DNA of 64,000 bases from a bacterium (GCA_024711295.1 JANJTB010000026.1:172957-236956); one strand, 5' to 3'. Shown: positions 53,609 to 63,807, numbered from the stretch's first letter. The notes: generated from the sequence alone by a model not told the origin. Translations and numbers: made by a program.

Positions 53609-55062
53609 AAATACTGAACATTTTAATTATATTATTTGCTGTTTCACTCAATTTTGAGGTTTATGCCTGGTTTAATATTAGTACTAACGGCATCTCAACA
53701 AATGATATTTTTACTTTGATTTCAGTTATTGTTTTCTTAAAGTTAGCTGTTTGGGACGGCATGGAATTCAAAATTGCCAAAAATCCTGCCGTCCTTTTCT
53801 TTTTAATGTTTTTTGCAACTGCATTCATCTCTGGTTTTACCCCTCTTTTATCAGGTGAAGGATCACACATTACCCAGTATTTTAAAACCATTACCAACTT
53901 TTGCTTCATTTACTCAATACTATTCATTCTAATTTTGAACAGGTTCGAGAATGAAACTTGGAATAGTTTTATTCGGGTTTGGCTAATACTGTCAATTTTT
54001 ATAAATATCTTTGGTGTATATCAGATTATTGCTAGGGCATTAGATCTGCCTTTCGCATGGTTTAACCTAACAAGTGCATCTTTTTTTAGTAGGAATATGA
54101 ACGAAGTTGATGAATTATCACAGCTTAGTCTAAGATTTGAAAGTTTTTTCAGAGCGACCTCATTTTTCTCTGAGCCATCTGCACTGGGAGCGTTTAATGG
54201 CATAACTATAACATTTGCTTTGATCCCCGGTATAAAAAAATTAAAACCATTTATCAAGTCAAAATTCTTAAATTTCATCATCATTTTCTTTACTATAATT
54301 GGATTGTTACTGGCATTTTCCTTGACGGGTGTGGCAATTGTTTCAATATTGATATTTACTTTATTTCTTACAGAACGATTGAATGTTTTCAGCAAAATGC
54401 TCAAAATTCTTCCATTTGCAATAATATTAATCTATATAGCTGATGTTATGGTAGAGAATTACTCAGGAATCAGCGTTCTGGAGATGTTCGGGATGAGGTT
54501 TGGTTCGATTGCTAACATATTCACGGGTGCTCAGTTTGGTAGTGGTATAGATGGTGAATCTGTTACAACAAGAAGTGAAAATTTTGCTTCTATGGTTGCT
54601 ATTTGGCAGTCTTCTCCATTGATAGGAGTTGGACTGGGACTTACATATCTTAGTCCATACGCAGATGGATGGGCTTTTAGTGATAATTCTTTCGGCGCTG
54701 TACTTGCTGAATTGGGAATATTAGGAGTTTTAGCATATCTTCTAATATTTATTTCGATTTATGTAGTCGGTTTTAAAATATTGAACCAAAGTAATGTTTA
54801 TAATAAACTTGATGATAATACAAAACGACTAATTTCAATTGCGGTGTATCTTATGGGATATCTTTTTGTTACAAATTTTCTGAGCGCCAATAATTTGATT
54901 AATATAGCATCTGTGTTTTTCATAGGTATGATATATTCAATTACCAACAATTATTATATTGATTATCCCAAAAATTACTTCACTTTCAAATTTGTGAACA
55001 AACCAATTAAGCTATTTTTTGTAAAGAAAAATTCTGAAAACTTAGGAAAATATATTCTGTAA
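53605..55062 (+). CDS. O-antigen ligase / polymerase-like membrane protein
   Basis: A 485-residue protein with about 11 membrane segments and a large periplasmic loop near 320-360 (SSPLIGVGLGLTYLSPYADGW), as in O-antigen ligases and Wzy polymerases. The start is TTG at 53605 inside the upstream stop (TTGA). No earlier ATG exists in frame. It is coupled to the SDR gene although the functions seem unrelated. It would act in surface polysaccharide assembly. Confidence 0.75.
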   Translation: MKILNILIILFAVSLNFEVYAWFNISTNGISTNDIFTLISVIVFLKLAVWDGMEFKIAKNPAVLFFLMFFATAFISGFTPLLSGEGSHITQYFKTITNFCFIYSILFILILNRFENETWNSFIRVWLILSIFINIFGVYQIIARALDLPFAWFNLTSASFFSRNMNEVDELSQLSLRFESFFRATSFFSEPSALGAFNGITITFALIPGIKKLKPFIKSKFLNFIIIFFTIIGLLLAFSLTGVAIVSILIFTLFLTERLNVFSKMLKILPFAIILIYIADVMVENYSGISVLEMFGMRFGSIANIFTGAQFGSGIDGESVTTRSENFASMVAIWQSSPLIGVGLGLTYLSPYADGWAFSDNSFGAVLAELGILGVLAYLLIFISIYVVGFKILNQSNVYNKLDDNTKRLISIAVYLMGYLFVTNFLSANNLINIASVFFIGMIYSITNNYYIDYPKNYFTFKFVNKPIKLFFVKKNSENLGKYIL

Positions 55063-55071
55063 TAAAAAAAA

Positions 55072-55102
55072 GACTTGGTTTGCAAAAAAGCAAAACCAAG
55101 TC
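55072..55102. terminator. bidirectional terminator
   Basis: GACTTGGTTT (55072-55081) and AAACCAAGTC (55093-55102) form a 10-bp stem. The A run on the left gives a U tract on the minus strand, and a shorter T run follows on the right. It serves the convergent genes at 53605 and 55129. Confidence 0.85.
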
Positions 55103-55128
55103 CTTCAATTTTTCTAAGAATGGTCTAA

Positions 55129-56310
55129 TTATACTAACTGAAGCCCTCTATCTAAGGCAGCAATCAAATCATCCACGTCTTCGATACCAACAGCAATTCT
55201 TACCAAACCATCAGTAATTTTAGCTTGCTCACGCGCTTCTTTACCCATTGATGCATGTGTCATTGATGCAGGATGCTGGATTAATGACTCGACACCACCA
55301 AGACTAACAGCAAGTACAAATAATTCTATGTTATCCATTAATTTTTTACCTGCTTCGTATCCTCCTTTTAGCTCAACTGAAATCATCGAACCATGTCCGG
55401 TCATTTGTTTTAATCCCATACTGTATTGTGGATGCGATTCTAAGCCCGGGTACATAACCCATTCAACTTTTGGGTGATTAGCAAGATATTTGGCAACTTC
55501 GAATGCATTTTCAGCCTGTTTTCTTACTCTTAATGCTAAGGTTTTAATACCTCTGTGCACCAAAAATGAATTGAAAGGATCAATTACACCACCAACCAAG
55601 TTTGACACTTTTCTAAACTTTGGATACTCAGTTATATCTTTAATTACAACAATACCTGCAACAACATCAGCATGTCCATTCAGATATTTGGTCATTGAGT
55701 GCATGATATAATCGGCACCATGATCGAATGGTCTCTGCATGATTGGACTCATAAAAGTATTGTCAACTGATACTTTGGCACCCCTTTTATGAGCAATTTC
55801 TGAAATCATTGCAATATCCGACATTACCAAAGTAGGGTTACCGGGTGTTTCGATATGCACTAATTTTGTGTTAGTTCTAAAAGCAGACTCGACATTTTCA
55901 ATCTTAGAAGTATCAACAAAGCTCACTTCAACGTTGAATGTAGTAAAAAGATCTTTTAAAATTGTAACAGTAGGCCCATAAACTGATTCAGAACAAATTA
56001 CATGCTCTCCTGCCTTAACAGAAGCAGCCAAAATCAAATGTACGGCAGCCATACCACTGGCACATCCAATCGCTTTAGCACCACCCTCGAGTATAGCAAC
56101 GGCATCTTCCATTGCTTCAACTGTGGGGTTACGCATACGAGTATAAATATATCCGTCTTCCTCACCTTTGAATAATCTTGCACCATGTTCAGCAGACTGA
56201 AATTTGAATGTCGAAGTTTGAAAAATCGGAGTTACTACTGCCCCTTCTTTACTTTCTTTTGTTCCTGAATGTACACAAAGTGTATCCACTTTTGCATTTG
56301 ATATTTTCAT
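55129..56310 (-). CDS. Cys/Met-metabolism PLP enzyme (CGS/MGL family)
   Basis: A 393-residue PLP enzyme. The PLP lysine is K208 in SMTKYLNGHAD, the phosphate-binding GCASGMAAV is at 82-90, and the active-site tyrosine is Y111 in SVYGPT. Methionine gamma-lyases carry a Cys two residues after this Tyr; here it is Pro113, so a cystathionine gamma-synthase/lyase or sulfhydrylase activity is as likely. It stands alone. Confidence 0.85.
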   Translation of the reverse strand: MKISNAKVDTLCVHSGTKESKEGAVVTPIFQTSTFKFQSAEHGARLFKGEEDGYIYTRMRNPTVEAMEDAVAILEGGAKAIGCASGMAAVHLILAASVKAGEHVICSESVYGPTVTILKDLFTTFNVEVSFVDTSKIENVESAFRTNTKLVHIETPGNPTLVMSDIAMISEIAHKRGAKVSVDNTFMSPIMQRPFDHGADYIMHSMTKYLNGHADVVAGIVVIKDITEYPKFRKVSNLVGGVIDPFNSFLVHRGIKTLALRVRKQAENAFEVAKYLANHPKVEWVMYPGLESHPQYSMGLKQMTGHGSMISVELKGGYEAGKKLMDNIELFVLAVSLGGVESLIQHPASMTHASMGKEAREQAKITDGLVRIAVGIEDVDDLIAALDRGLQLV

Positions 56311-56372
56311 ATATTTTTCCTTGATATTCTTATTGGAAGAGAAAACTTAAATCCTTCCATTATAATAAATTT

Positions 56373-57128
56373 TTAACGATCGTTTACATTTTCATATAGT
56401 TTTGCCATACCACGAAAAACCAAATTTTCATCATAAATAGCATTTGGAAAAACATCCTCAAGATGAGTAAGGATTTTTCCACCATAACCACCCGTGAAGA
56501 AAATTGAGGGATTATTGAAACCAAAGGTACTTTTTATATTCTCTATGATTTTTTGAACAGCACCTGCTATCCCAAAAACAATTCCGTAACTGATGGATGA
56601 CGGTGTATCTTGACCGATTTGATTAGCAGTAAAATTCATTTTAGGGAAGAACAGTTTTTCGGAAAGCGAAGCAAGAGTATTTTTTTGTGTGTAAGCGCCT
56701 GCGAAGATTGCACCACCTAATACATCGTATTTGTAATCCAAAACATTAACAGTTACTGCTGTACCACAATCAATTGTAATTATTGGAGGTTCGGCGTAGG
56801 CTATTGCCCCCATTAATCCCAACCAACGGTCTTGCCCCATATTTTTTACATTGCTCAAATTAATTATATTCTGATTGGTTAAGAGTTCCTTAACATTCAC
56901 AGAATCAAATACTTTCTTATTACGAACAAAAGTCAAAAAAATGTTTTCCACATTTGTACTTGTAGATGAATAAACTACTTTTTCGAACCTTTCAAGTTGA
57001 AGATAAGAGGATAATTGAGTGGCGAAATCATTGTTTTTGTAGTGATATGCATTTTTTACCCCTTCCTTGAAAAGTTTGATTCTTGAGTTTCCTATGTCAG
57101 CAAAAAGTATAGATTCACGAATTGGCAT
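56373..57128 (-). CDS. coaX: type III pantothenate kinase
   Basis: A 251-residue enzyme of coenzyme A synthesis. The phosphate loop ADIGNSRIKLF is at 10-20, GQDRW at 98-102 and IDCGTAVTVN at 119-128. These are the conserved acidic positions of CoaX. It is the last gene of a minus-strand set that begins at 60880, 13 bases after the lipoprotein gene at 57142. Confidence 0.92.
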   Translation of the reverse strand: MPIRESILFADIGNSRIKLFKEGVKNAYHYKNNDFATQLSSYLQLERFEKVVYSSTSTNVENIFLTFVRNKKVFDSVNVKELLTNQNIINLSNVKNMGQDRWLGLMGAIAYAEPPIITIDCGTAVTVNVLDYKYDVLGGAIFAGAYTQKNTLASLSEKLFFPKMNFTANQIGQDTPSSISYGIVFGIAGAVQKIIENIKSTFGFNNPSIFFTGGYGGKILTHLEDVFPNAIYDENLVFRGMAKLYENVNDR

Positions 57129-57141
57129 ATTATTTATATTT

Positions 57142-57774
57142 TTAATTTAAAATGTTCGATAAATCAGCTATGATATTATCAACAGTTATTGAAAATATCT
57201 TGCTGTAAGCATCAGAGATATATTTTATCTCCTGATTATTTCTGATGTATGTTTGTTTATATGTATTACTATGAACAATCTGCAAATTATTATTTGTATC
57301 TCTTCTAAGCAGATCAACTTTAATCTCTATTGTCACAAAGTTTTCTTCTGTCACATTATTTAATGATGAATGTGCAACCATATTAATTAAATGAGGTTCA
57401 ATAATATAATCAGGATAAGCGGCTGATGAACTTCTTATCACACCATTCGATAGCAAACCACTTTTATTTAGCCGTGTTGCAATAAAGTCATCAGTTAATG
57501 ATGACACATCACTTATCCACCTGTGATAGAAAAGTCTCTGAATATTAGTTTTATTGGTTGTAATTAGAATTTGGGGTGAGTTTAATGCTTCGTTGACGGT
57601 TATCCTCCTAAGCAAAACAACTTTATCGCTTGTCTGAAGCTTGCCAAGCATTGTTGGTTCCTGATTTAAAGTATAATAATTTATACTTGGATATGGCTCT
57701 CTCAAATTAATGCATGATGAAGTCAAAAGCAAAACAAACAAAAATATAAATATGTTTTGACTACTGTCTTTCAT
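57142..57774 (-). CDS. ABC-type transport auxiliary lipoprotein (PqiC/Mla-associated type)
   Basis: A 210-residue lipoprotein with lipobox LTSSC (Cys21). After the signal comes the family-typical INYYTLNQ, then RRITVNEALNSPQILI and YHRWISDVSSLTDDFI. Such lipoproteins sit in the outer membrane and work with MCE transporters (PqiC with PqiAB, or Mla). The only MCE set in this window is at 34528-38140. The gene overlaps its upstream neighbour by 14 bases. Confidence 0.75.
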   Translation of the reverse strand: MKDSSQNIFIFLFVLLLTSSCINLREPYPSINYYTLNQEPTMLGKLQTSDKVVLLRRITVNEALNSPQILITTNKTNIQRLFYHRWISDVSSLTDDFIATRLNKSGLLSNGVIRSSSAAYPDYIIEPHLINMVAHSSLNNVTEENFVTIEIKVDLLRRDTNNNLQIVHSNTYKQTYIRNNQEIKYISDAYSKIFSITVDNIIADLSNILN

Positions 57775-58189
57775 ATCCTTCCATATCAGTTATAAACCAA
57801 TTATTACTGATTTTGTTGGTAACAAAAGTCACAGTTCTCCTATAATCAAATTCAAGTTTGTATTTATATAAATTTTCAGAAATTTTGTCACCCTCAACAT
57901 CAGTAATTTCTTTTAGGGACATCATGCGTTTGAATCTTGATACCTCATCAAATTTTTCATACCTTTGATAAGCAAGGAATCTACCATCACTTGCAGCCAA
58001 AAGCTCTGATGCTGCAGAAATGTTGTTGCTGTCGAGCTCAGCTTTGAAAAGATAAATAGTTCCAAGTGGAGTTTTCTGGTTGTAGTCCACAAACTCTTTT
58101 ACCTGAGGTGTCGTTTTTGTTCCTATTACAATCAATTCACAACTATTTAATAAAACAGTGAATATTATTACTACTAATTTTCTATTCAT
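57761..58189 (-). CDS. small lipoprotein, unknown
   Basis: A 142-residue lipoprotein with lipobox LLNSC (Cys17). I prefer the start at 58189 (MNRKLVVIIF) over an in-frame ATG 15 bases further upstream, since it gives a normal signal peptide. The mature part contains a fold rich in charged helices and C-terminal strands, similar to NTF2-like accessory proteins, but no family is recognised. It overlaps both neighbours. Confidence 0.65.
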   Translation of the reverse strand: MNRKLVVIIFTVLLNSCELIVIGTKTTPQVKEFVDYNQKTPLGTIYLFKAELDSNNISAASELLAASDGRFLAYQRYEKFDEVSRFKRMMSLKEITDVEGDKISENLYKYKLEFDYRRTVTFVTNKISNNWFITDMEGYERQ

Positions 58190-59030
58190 ACAGAGAATTA
58201 ACAAATTTTATCGTTGACTCAATCGCAATATCCAGTCCTGCATTAGCTCCTTCGAAAGGATGACGGCAGTTGAATGTATGCCCTGACTTAGGTATGACGA
58301 TTAAGTCCCGGATTTTATACTTTGATGCTGTACTTTTTATTTCGTAAGCTTCTTTTATTGAAACTGTCATGTCTGTTTCGGGATGAATAATTAAAATCGG
58401 GGTATCCATTTTTAATAATGCCTTATGAATTGCATCTACCCCAATGTTGTTATCTTTATCCTCAATATAAGTATAATCAAGATGAAGCTTTTGTCCGGTA
58501 ATAGGAATTTCAATTTCAACAAAACCAATTTCCTTCCACAAGTCTTTTTGTCGCTGAGTATTTCTGTCTAACTTTGAGATAGAAGCCCATAACACTATAC
58601 CTTTTACATCATTGAGTTTTTCTGACGTTAGTATTGAAACAGCACCACCAAGAGAATGCCCAACCAATATTATTTCACTATTCCAATTTTTAAGATATTC
58701 GGCATTTTCTCTATTTTCTTTTAAATATTCAATTAAGCAAATCAAATCCGCAATTTCTGATGAAACGGTATTTTTCCTAAAAACAGAGTCATCATAAATC
58801 TGTTTTTCATCATCAATTATACCATTCATCGAGAAATCAAGATTTAACGAAATAAATCCTGAATCACTAAACTTTGAACATACATAAGGAATAAAACTCC
58901 AGTTCCGGAATCCTTTGAATCCATGAGAAAATATTATGAGTGGCACAGAACTATTATCTTCAGGTATTCTGATATTATACTTAATAATTCTTCCTACTTT
59001 GTTTAATATTTCATTGTAAATCACTTTCAT
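58182..59030 (-). CDS. alpha/beta hydrolase
   Basis: A 282-residue cytoplasmic hydrolase. The nucleophile elbow GHSLG is at 124-128 (Ser126), the oxyanion HGF is at 36-38, and the catalytic acid and His are likely in HPETDMTV and SGHTFNC near the C-terminus. It resembles prolyl oligopeptidase- or acyl-peptidase-like small esterases. The substrate is unknown. Its start overlaps the stop of the M28 gene (ATGA). Confidence 0.87.
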   Translation of the reverse strand: MKVIYNEILNKVGRIIKYNIRIPEDNSSVPLIIFSHGFKGFRNWSFIPYVCSKFSDSGFISLNLDFSMNGIIDDEKQIYDDSVFRKNTVSSEIADLICLIEYLKENRENAEYLKNWNSEIILVGHSLGGAVSILTSEKLNDVKGIVLWASISKLDRNTQRQKDLWKEIGFVEIEIPITGQKLHLDYTYIEDKDNNIGVDAIHKALLKMDTPILIIHPETDMTVSIKEAYEIKSTASKYKIRDLIVIPKSGHTFNCRHPFEGANAGLDIAIESTIKFVNSLYE

Positions 59031-60880
59031 TTAGTTTTTGTAACCAGTGTTACTTTCAACTCAACCTTTTCTTTGTAATCTTTTCCTCTTAGGATATGCA
59101 CATTAAGTACATCACCGGCTTTGTGAGAGCGAACTTTGTACATAAAATCATAAAGATTTTTAATGTTAGCATCATCTATTTGAACAATAATATCATCTGC
59201 AACTAGTCCGGCTTTGTCAGCAGGCGAACCCGGTGTAGAGCCAGATATTTTACAACCTAAAGGATGCTCTTCGAAATTCGGAATAATACCAAACCACACT
59301 TCACCATATCCCTGCTCACGGTCAGTGCGGCGTTTTGGAGCTTCTCCGATACTTGTACGTTGAAAAGATGGTCTAGATTCAGTATTCGCTAAAGTATTAA
59401 CTACTGAATAAATATAATCTGTAGCCCAAATCATACCCTGATAATTAATTTTATCCCAGTCATCACTCGGCTTATGATAATCTTCGTGAATACCTGTGAA
59501 GAACATCAAAACCGGAATGTTTTTTGTCACAAATGAAGCATGGTCACTTGGACCATAAGCATCTGACGCTTTTGTGACTGCAACAGTATCAGACAGATCC
59601 AGAGAATCAATTATCGAGTCAAATGCATTACTGCTTGATGTACCAAAAACAGTAAGTTCATTCTTCTTCATTCTACCAACCATATCAAGATTAATCATTG
59701 AAGTGATTTTATCAATTTCGATAGGGGCATTATTTACAAAGTGCACAGAACCTAATAAGCCCATTTCCTCTGCTGAAAATGATACAAAAATTACACTTCT
59801 TTTTGGCGGATTCTGCATAAATTTCTGAGCAATTTCTATCATCGAGACCACACCTGATGCATTATCATCAGCGCCGTTATGCACTTGTGGGCGACCGCCA
59901 TGCCCTTTCATTGATGTTGGTCCGCCATATCCAAGATGGTCGTAGTGAGCTCCTACCACAATAAATTCATCTTTAAGTTTTGTGTCAGTACCTTCAACAT
60001 ATCCTAAAATATTACTTGTAGATGACTTAACATCCTGCAAATCTGTTTTAATTGAAACAAAAACATTTGGAAGAATGAAGCTTTCAGGTTTTTTATTTTT
60101 TACAATATTATTTTCTAACTCAATGAGTAACTTATTTTTTGGGAAAAACTTGGATAATGATTGCCTCCAGGCTTGTATAGCAACAATGCCTGAATTTTTT
60201 CCGATATTTGAATATTCAAGGCGTTCAAATACATTCATTGAGTCACCCTGAATTTTCACCATAATCATACCGATGGCACCTTTGTTTCTGGCATTGGTTG
60301 CCTTGTACCTCAAGGATGAATATTGTAGAAAAGGAGAATCTTTTTTATCTTTATCGGGATTTTCCGAAATAAGTAAAACGATTTTTCCTTTTACATCAAT
60401 CCCTTCATAATCATCATACTTAAGCTCAGGAGCTGAGATACCGAATCCAACAAATGCAATTTCTCCGTAAACTTGCTTATTGTCACTGAAAGCAAGTGGT
60501 ACAAAATCCTGATTAACTACCCAGTTTTGTTTGGCACGGGGCAATTTCTCTACCGGAATACCTGGCCTTTGAATAATAGTTTCAAATATAACATTGTTGT
60601 CATCACCAGCCTTTAGAGCTGTTGTTACATCAAACTCCTGCCTGTAAGAATTTGCGAATTTCTTTAAGCCAATACTCTGAAACTGCTCTTCAATATATGC
60701 TGCAGCTTTCTCGATGCCATCTGTACCCGGGAACCTACCCTTCAATTCGTCCGAAGATAGATATTTTACCATTTCACGCATCTTGTCACGGTTATCTGCA
60801 GGTTGACTTTGTAAATTGAAATTTGATACAAATATCAATAAAACTGTTGCAAATAATGATTTAATTATTGCACTTTTCAT
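59027..60880 (-). CDS. M28 aminopeptidase with PDZ domain
   Basis: A 617-residue exported zinc peptidase. The signal peptide is 1-26. A PA-type insertion covers about 120-250, and the catalytic domain shows VGAHYDHLG (H312), NGADDNASG (D338), FSAEEMGLLG, NLDMVGRM and GPSDHASF. The C-terminal 90 residues form a PDZ domain (SPADKAGLVADDIIVQIDD). It is the first gene of the operon that continues with the hydrolase and lipoproteins. Confidence 0.92.
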   Translation of the reverse strand: MKSAIIKSLFATVLLIFVSNFNLQSQPADNRDKMREMVKYLSSDELKGRFPGTDGIEKAAAYIEEQFQSIGLKKFANSYRQEFDVTTALKAGDDNNVIFETIIQRPGIPVEKLPRAKQNWVVNQDFVPLAFSDNKQVYGEIAFVGFGISAPELKYDDYEGIDVKGKIVLLISENPDKDKKDSPFLQYSSLRYKATNARNKGAIGMIMVKIQGDSMNVFERLEYSNIGKNSGIVAIQAWRQSLSKFFPKNKLLIELENNIVKNKKPESFILPNVFVSIKTDLQDVKSSTSNILGYVEGTDTKLKDEFIVVGAHYDHLGYGGPTSMKGHGGRPQVHNGADDNASGVVSMIEIAQKFMQNPPKRSVIFVSFSAEEMGLLGSVHFVNNAPIEIDKITSMINLDMVGRMKKNELTVFGTSSSNAFDSIIDSLDLSDTVAVTKASDAYGPSDHASFVTKNIPVLMFFTGIHEDYHKPSDDWDKINYQGMIWATDYIYSVVNTLANTESRPSFQRTSIGEAPKRRTDREQGYGEVWFGIIPNFEEHPLGCKISGSTPGSPADKAGLVADDIIVQIDDANIKNLYDFMYKVRSHKAGDVLNVHILRGKDYKEKVELKVTLVTKTK

Positions 60881-60895
60881 ATTTATTTTTTTCCT

Positions 60896-62107
60896 TTACT
60901 TAATATCAGTATAATAATCGGTATGAACCCATTCACTGCACAAATTCAAAACACCTCTGTATATTGCATAAATATACTCAATCTGGCTCTTCTTTATATT
61001 TTGGTGAACAGGTAAACCGATAATTTTATTATTTTCATTATAATAATGTGAAATTCCAAAATCATTAAGACGATTATGATAGCGCTCATTGAACTCACTG
61101 TAAAAATAATATGCTGATGGCACTGTTTCGTTTTGCTTAATACAGTGTATTCCTTCGAGAGCAAAGTAATTATTGAATTCTTCAATATTTCGTTTACGCT
61201 TAGCAACAACAACATCAAATTCACTTAATTCTTCGGCAATATTGTTAAATACAAACTCTCTTTTATATACATCAAGTGTGCGATGTTCGTTCCATAACTG
61301 TTTGTCATCGAGTTCGAGATTAACAACTAAAACACCGAATTGAACCGAAAAAAGCTGTGTTAAGTCAATAATAAAAGGACTCTTCTCGGATTCATCCGTA
61401 AAGTTAAAAGTATTATCAATAAAATCTAAATTAAGTCTTTCGAAAACCTTTTTACTTTCTTCAACATTTGGTAAGAACGTGTATTTTCTGCCACACAGCA
61501 TCTGACTTAATTTCATTTCTGACTTTTCTGGATCACCCACAGTTGCAGAACTGTGATAAGTATTTATATCAAATGGATGTAAATCAATATGTAATTTAAT
61601 TTGAGGGACATTAAATATCACAGGATAAGATATCATTTGCCATTTCTTAAAAAACTCATATAGTGACAGACGATAAGAAACACCTACATCAATATATTTA
61701 AACTTTGAATTTTCGAAATAATTTACACAATGCCAAAGTAAATAATCCTGTACCCTGAGATTTTTGCCTTCTTCATTTCCTGCAAGATTATTCAGAAAGA
61801 GGTGATTGCCGACCGGAAGAAGTATTACTGCTCCTATTGGCTGGGATTCTGAATTATATGCCACAAACATAAATTCATCTTCGCGTAATGATGTCGGCAT
61901 ATTTGGATCTTTGGGGTCGTACCACATATTACGCAGGACATTAATATCCTCTTTAGTACCGGATACTTTAGAAATTGTGACCTTATTCTTTTCTGCTTTC
62001 TTAATATTTTTTTGAACACTGTAAGGGACAGACTCCCAAACTATTTCAGGTGTAAGGGTTAAGCCGCAGCCATAATGAACATAATCCTTACTCACATATA
62101 TTGACAT
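60896..62107 (-). CDS. probable GNAT/FemAB-like acyltransferase with DegT-like C-terminal part
   Basis: A 403-residue cytoplasmic protein. Residues 30-200 look like a GNAT/FemAB acyltransferase domain (FMFVAYNSESQPIGAVIL, then KFKYIDVGVSYRLSLYEFF). The C-terminal 170 residues resemble the end of DegT/DnrJ/EryC1 aminotransferases (IIGLPVHQNIKKSQIEYIY) without a visible PLP lysine. The fusion may be an enzyme for acylated amino sugars of surface glycans. It starts 389 bases from divergent murA and stands before the M28 operon. The family reading is by eye. Confidence 0.5.
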   Translation of the reverse strand: MSIYVSKDYVHYGCGLTLTPEIVWESVPYSVQKNIKKAEKNKVTISKVSGTKEDINVLRNMWYDPKDPNMPTSLREDEFMFVAYNSESQPIGAVILLPVGNHLFLNNLAGNEEGKNLRVQDYLLWHCVNYFENSKFKYIDVGVSYRLSLYEFFKKWQMISYPVIFNVPQIKLHIDLHPFDINTYHSSATVGDPEKSEMKLSQMLCGRKYTFLPNVEESKKVFERLNLDFIDNTFNFTDESEKSPFIIDLTQLFSVQFGVLVVNLELDDKQLWNEHRTLDVYKREFVFNNIAEELSEFDVVVAKRKRNIEEFNNYFALEGIHCIKQNETVPSAYYFYSEFNERYHNRLNDFGISHYYNENNKIIGLPVHQNIKKSQIEYIYAIYRGVLNLCSEWVHTDYYTDIK

Positions 62108-62496
62108 TTTTTTTCCATTGTAATTTTCATAAAAATACTACATTACAGTCAAATAAAAATCATTTTTTGTAAAAGTGTTAATATCAATTTTATATCTTCT
62201 CAAAATTAAAGTATTTTAAAGTAGAAAATCTCAATTCATATTAAACAAATCAGCAAAAAGTCAAGTATTTTTAAATACTGTAGTTTTCATTAAGTTATTG
62301 CAAAAATACAAGTTTTTTGGATGTGAAACAAAAGTTTTAGCTCATAATTAAATGATTATTTAATTGATTATAAATTAAATTCATCATAAAATTTGAATAA
62401 TTTCAGAATAATCATCTTTAAATTTTTTTAATTCGGCAAGTGTGATTTTATTTGTAGTTTGTTGTAATCCAAAATATTAAATTGATATAAGAAAAT
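62108..62496. other. 389-base divergent spacer without genes
   Basis: A+T-rich spacer between the minus-strand acyltransferase-like gene and murA. No ORF, RNA gene or strong inverted repeat is seen. A perfect TAnnTTTG element was not found; TAGTTTG near 62455 is close. Confidence 0.5.
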
Positions 62497-63759
62497 ATGG
62501 ATAAATTTGTTGTTCAGGGCGGTACAAGATTAGTTGGTTCCGTCAATATTTCCGGAGCCAAAAATGGCTCATTAGCTTTGATGCCTGCCACACTACTTGC
62601 TCCGGGAACCTACCGCTTGCGGAATACCCCAAATCTACGCGATGTTTGGACTATGTCACGATTGATGGGCTCGCTGGGTGCATTTTGTGAATTGAATGAT
62701 AATGAATTATTCATGGATACCAGAGAAATAACTGCTTTCGAAGCTCCTTATGAGCATGTCAAGAAAATGAGAGCTTCTTTTTATGTTTTGGGTCCGCTGG
62801 TTGCAAGGTACGGCACAGCCAAAGTATCATTACCAGGTGGATGTGCATGGGGTCCGCGTCCGGTTGATTTGCACCTTAAGGGATTGGAAAAACTTGGTGC
62901 CGAAATTGAAGTGACTTCGGGTTATGTTATGGCAAGTGCAAAAGAATTGAAAGGAGCAAAAATTCATTTTGATATTTCGAGTGTAGGTGCTACCGGTAAC
63001 GTACTTATGGCAGCTGTACTTGCTAAAGGAAATACATTGTTGACAAATGCAGCCCTTGAGCCTGAAATAACAGCTCTGGCAAGAATGCTGGTTAAAATGG
63101 GAGCCAAAATTGACGGCATCGGTACTACTCAACTCGAAATTCAAGGGGTTGACAACTTGAAACCTGTTGATGAAGATACTATTCCCGACAGAATCGAAGC
63201 CGCTACTTTTTTGATTGCTGCTGCTATGACTCAGGGGAAAATCCAACTCAAAAAAACAAATCCATATCATTTGACTTCTGTGATTGCAAAGCTTGAAGAG
63301 TCAGGATGTGAAATTGATGTAAACTCAGATGAAATTACTCTCGAAATGAATCAACTGCCTGTTCCCACAGATATCGTTACAGCCGTGTATCCGGGGATAC
63401 CCACAGACATCCAGGCACAGTGGACTGCTTATATGCTAATGGCTAATGGCACTTCGATGATTACTGATAATATTTACAAAGACCGTTTCAAACATGTACC
63501 TGAGCTTGTAAGACTTGGTGCTGATATTGACGTTATTGACAATGCTGCGGTAATAAAAGGCGGTAAACGGCTCAACGGTGCACAGGTGATGTCGAGTGAT
63601 TTAAGAGGAAGCGCCTCACTTGTACTTGCTGCAATGGTGGCAGAGGGAACAACAGATATTTTCAGAATTTACCATCTCGACAGGGGCTACGAAGAACTTG
63701 AGAAGAAGTTAAATAACCTCGGTGCTAACATCAAAAGAGTAAAAACTGATATAGTATAA
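62497..63759 (+). CDS. murA: UDP-N-acetylglucosamine 1-carboxyvinyltransferase
   Basis: A 420-residue enzyme that starts peptidoglycan synthesis by adding enolpyruvate to UDP-GlcNAc. K22 and N23 in SGAKNG bind substrate, and LPGGCAWGPRPVDLH (112-126) holds the catalytic C116, so fosfomycin binding is expected. The protein is complete with normal length. Downstream is a terminator. Confidence 0.96.
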   Translation: MDKFVVQGGTRLVGSVNISGAKNGSLALMPATLLAPGTYRLRNTPNLRDVWTMSRLMGSLGAFCELNDNELFMDTREITAFEAPYEHVKKMRASFYVLGPLVARYGTAKVSLPGGCAWGPRPVDLHLKGLEKLGAEIEVTSGYVMASAKELKGAKIHFDISSVGATGNVLMAAVLAKGNTLLTNAALEPEITALARMLVKMGAKIDGIGTTQLEIQGVDNLKPVDEDTIPDRIEAATFLIAAAMTQGKIQLKKTNPYHLTSVIAKLEESGCEIDVNSDEITLEMNQLPVPTDIVTAVYPGIPTDIQAQWTAYMLMANGTSMITDNIYKDRFKHVPELVRLGADIDVIDNAAVIKGGKRLNGAQVMSSDLRGSASLVLAAMVAEGTTDIFRIYHLDRGYEELEKKLNNLGANIKRVKTDIV

Positions 63760-63766
63760 TTCAAAA

Positions 63767-63800
63767 ACACATCCGATATTTACAAAAACATCGGATGTGT
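63767..63800. terminator. bidirectional terminator after murA
   Basis: ACACATCCGAT (63767-63777) and ATCGGATGTGT (63790-63800) form an 11-bp stem with a 12-base loop. It is followed by CTTTT and lies between convergent genes. Confidence 0.85.
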
Positions 63801-63807
63801 GATCTTT

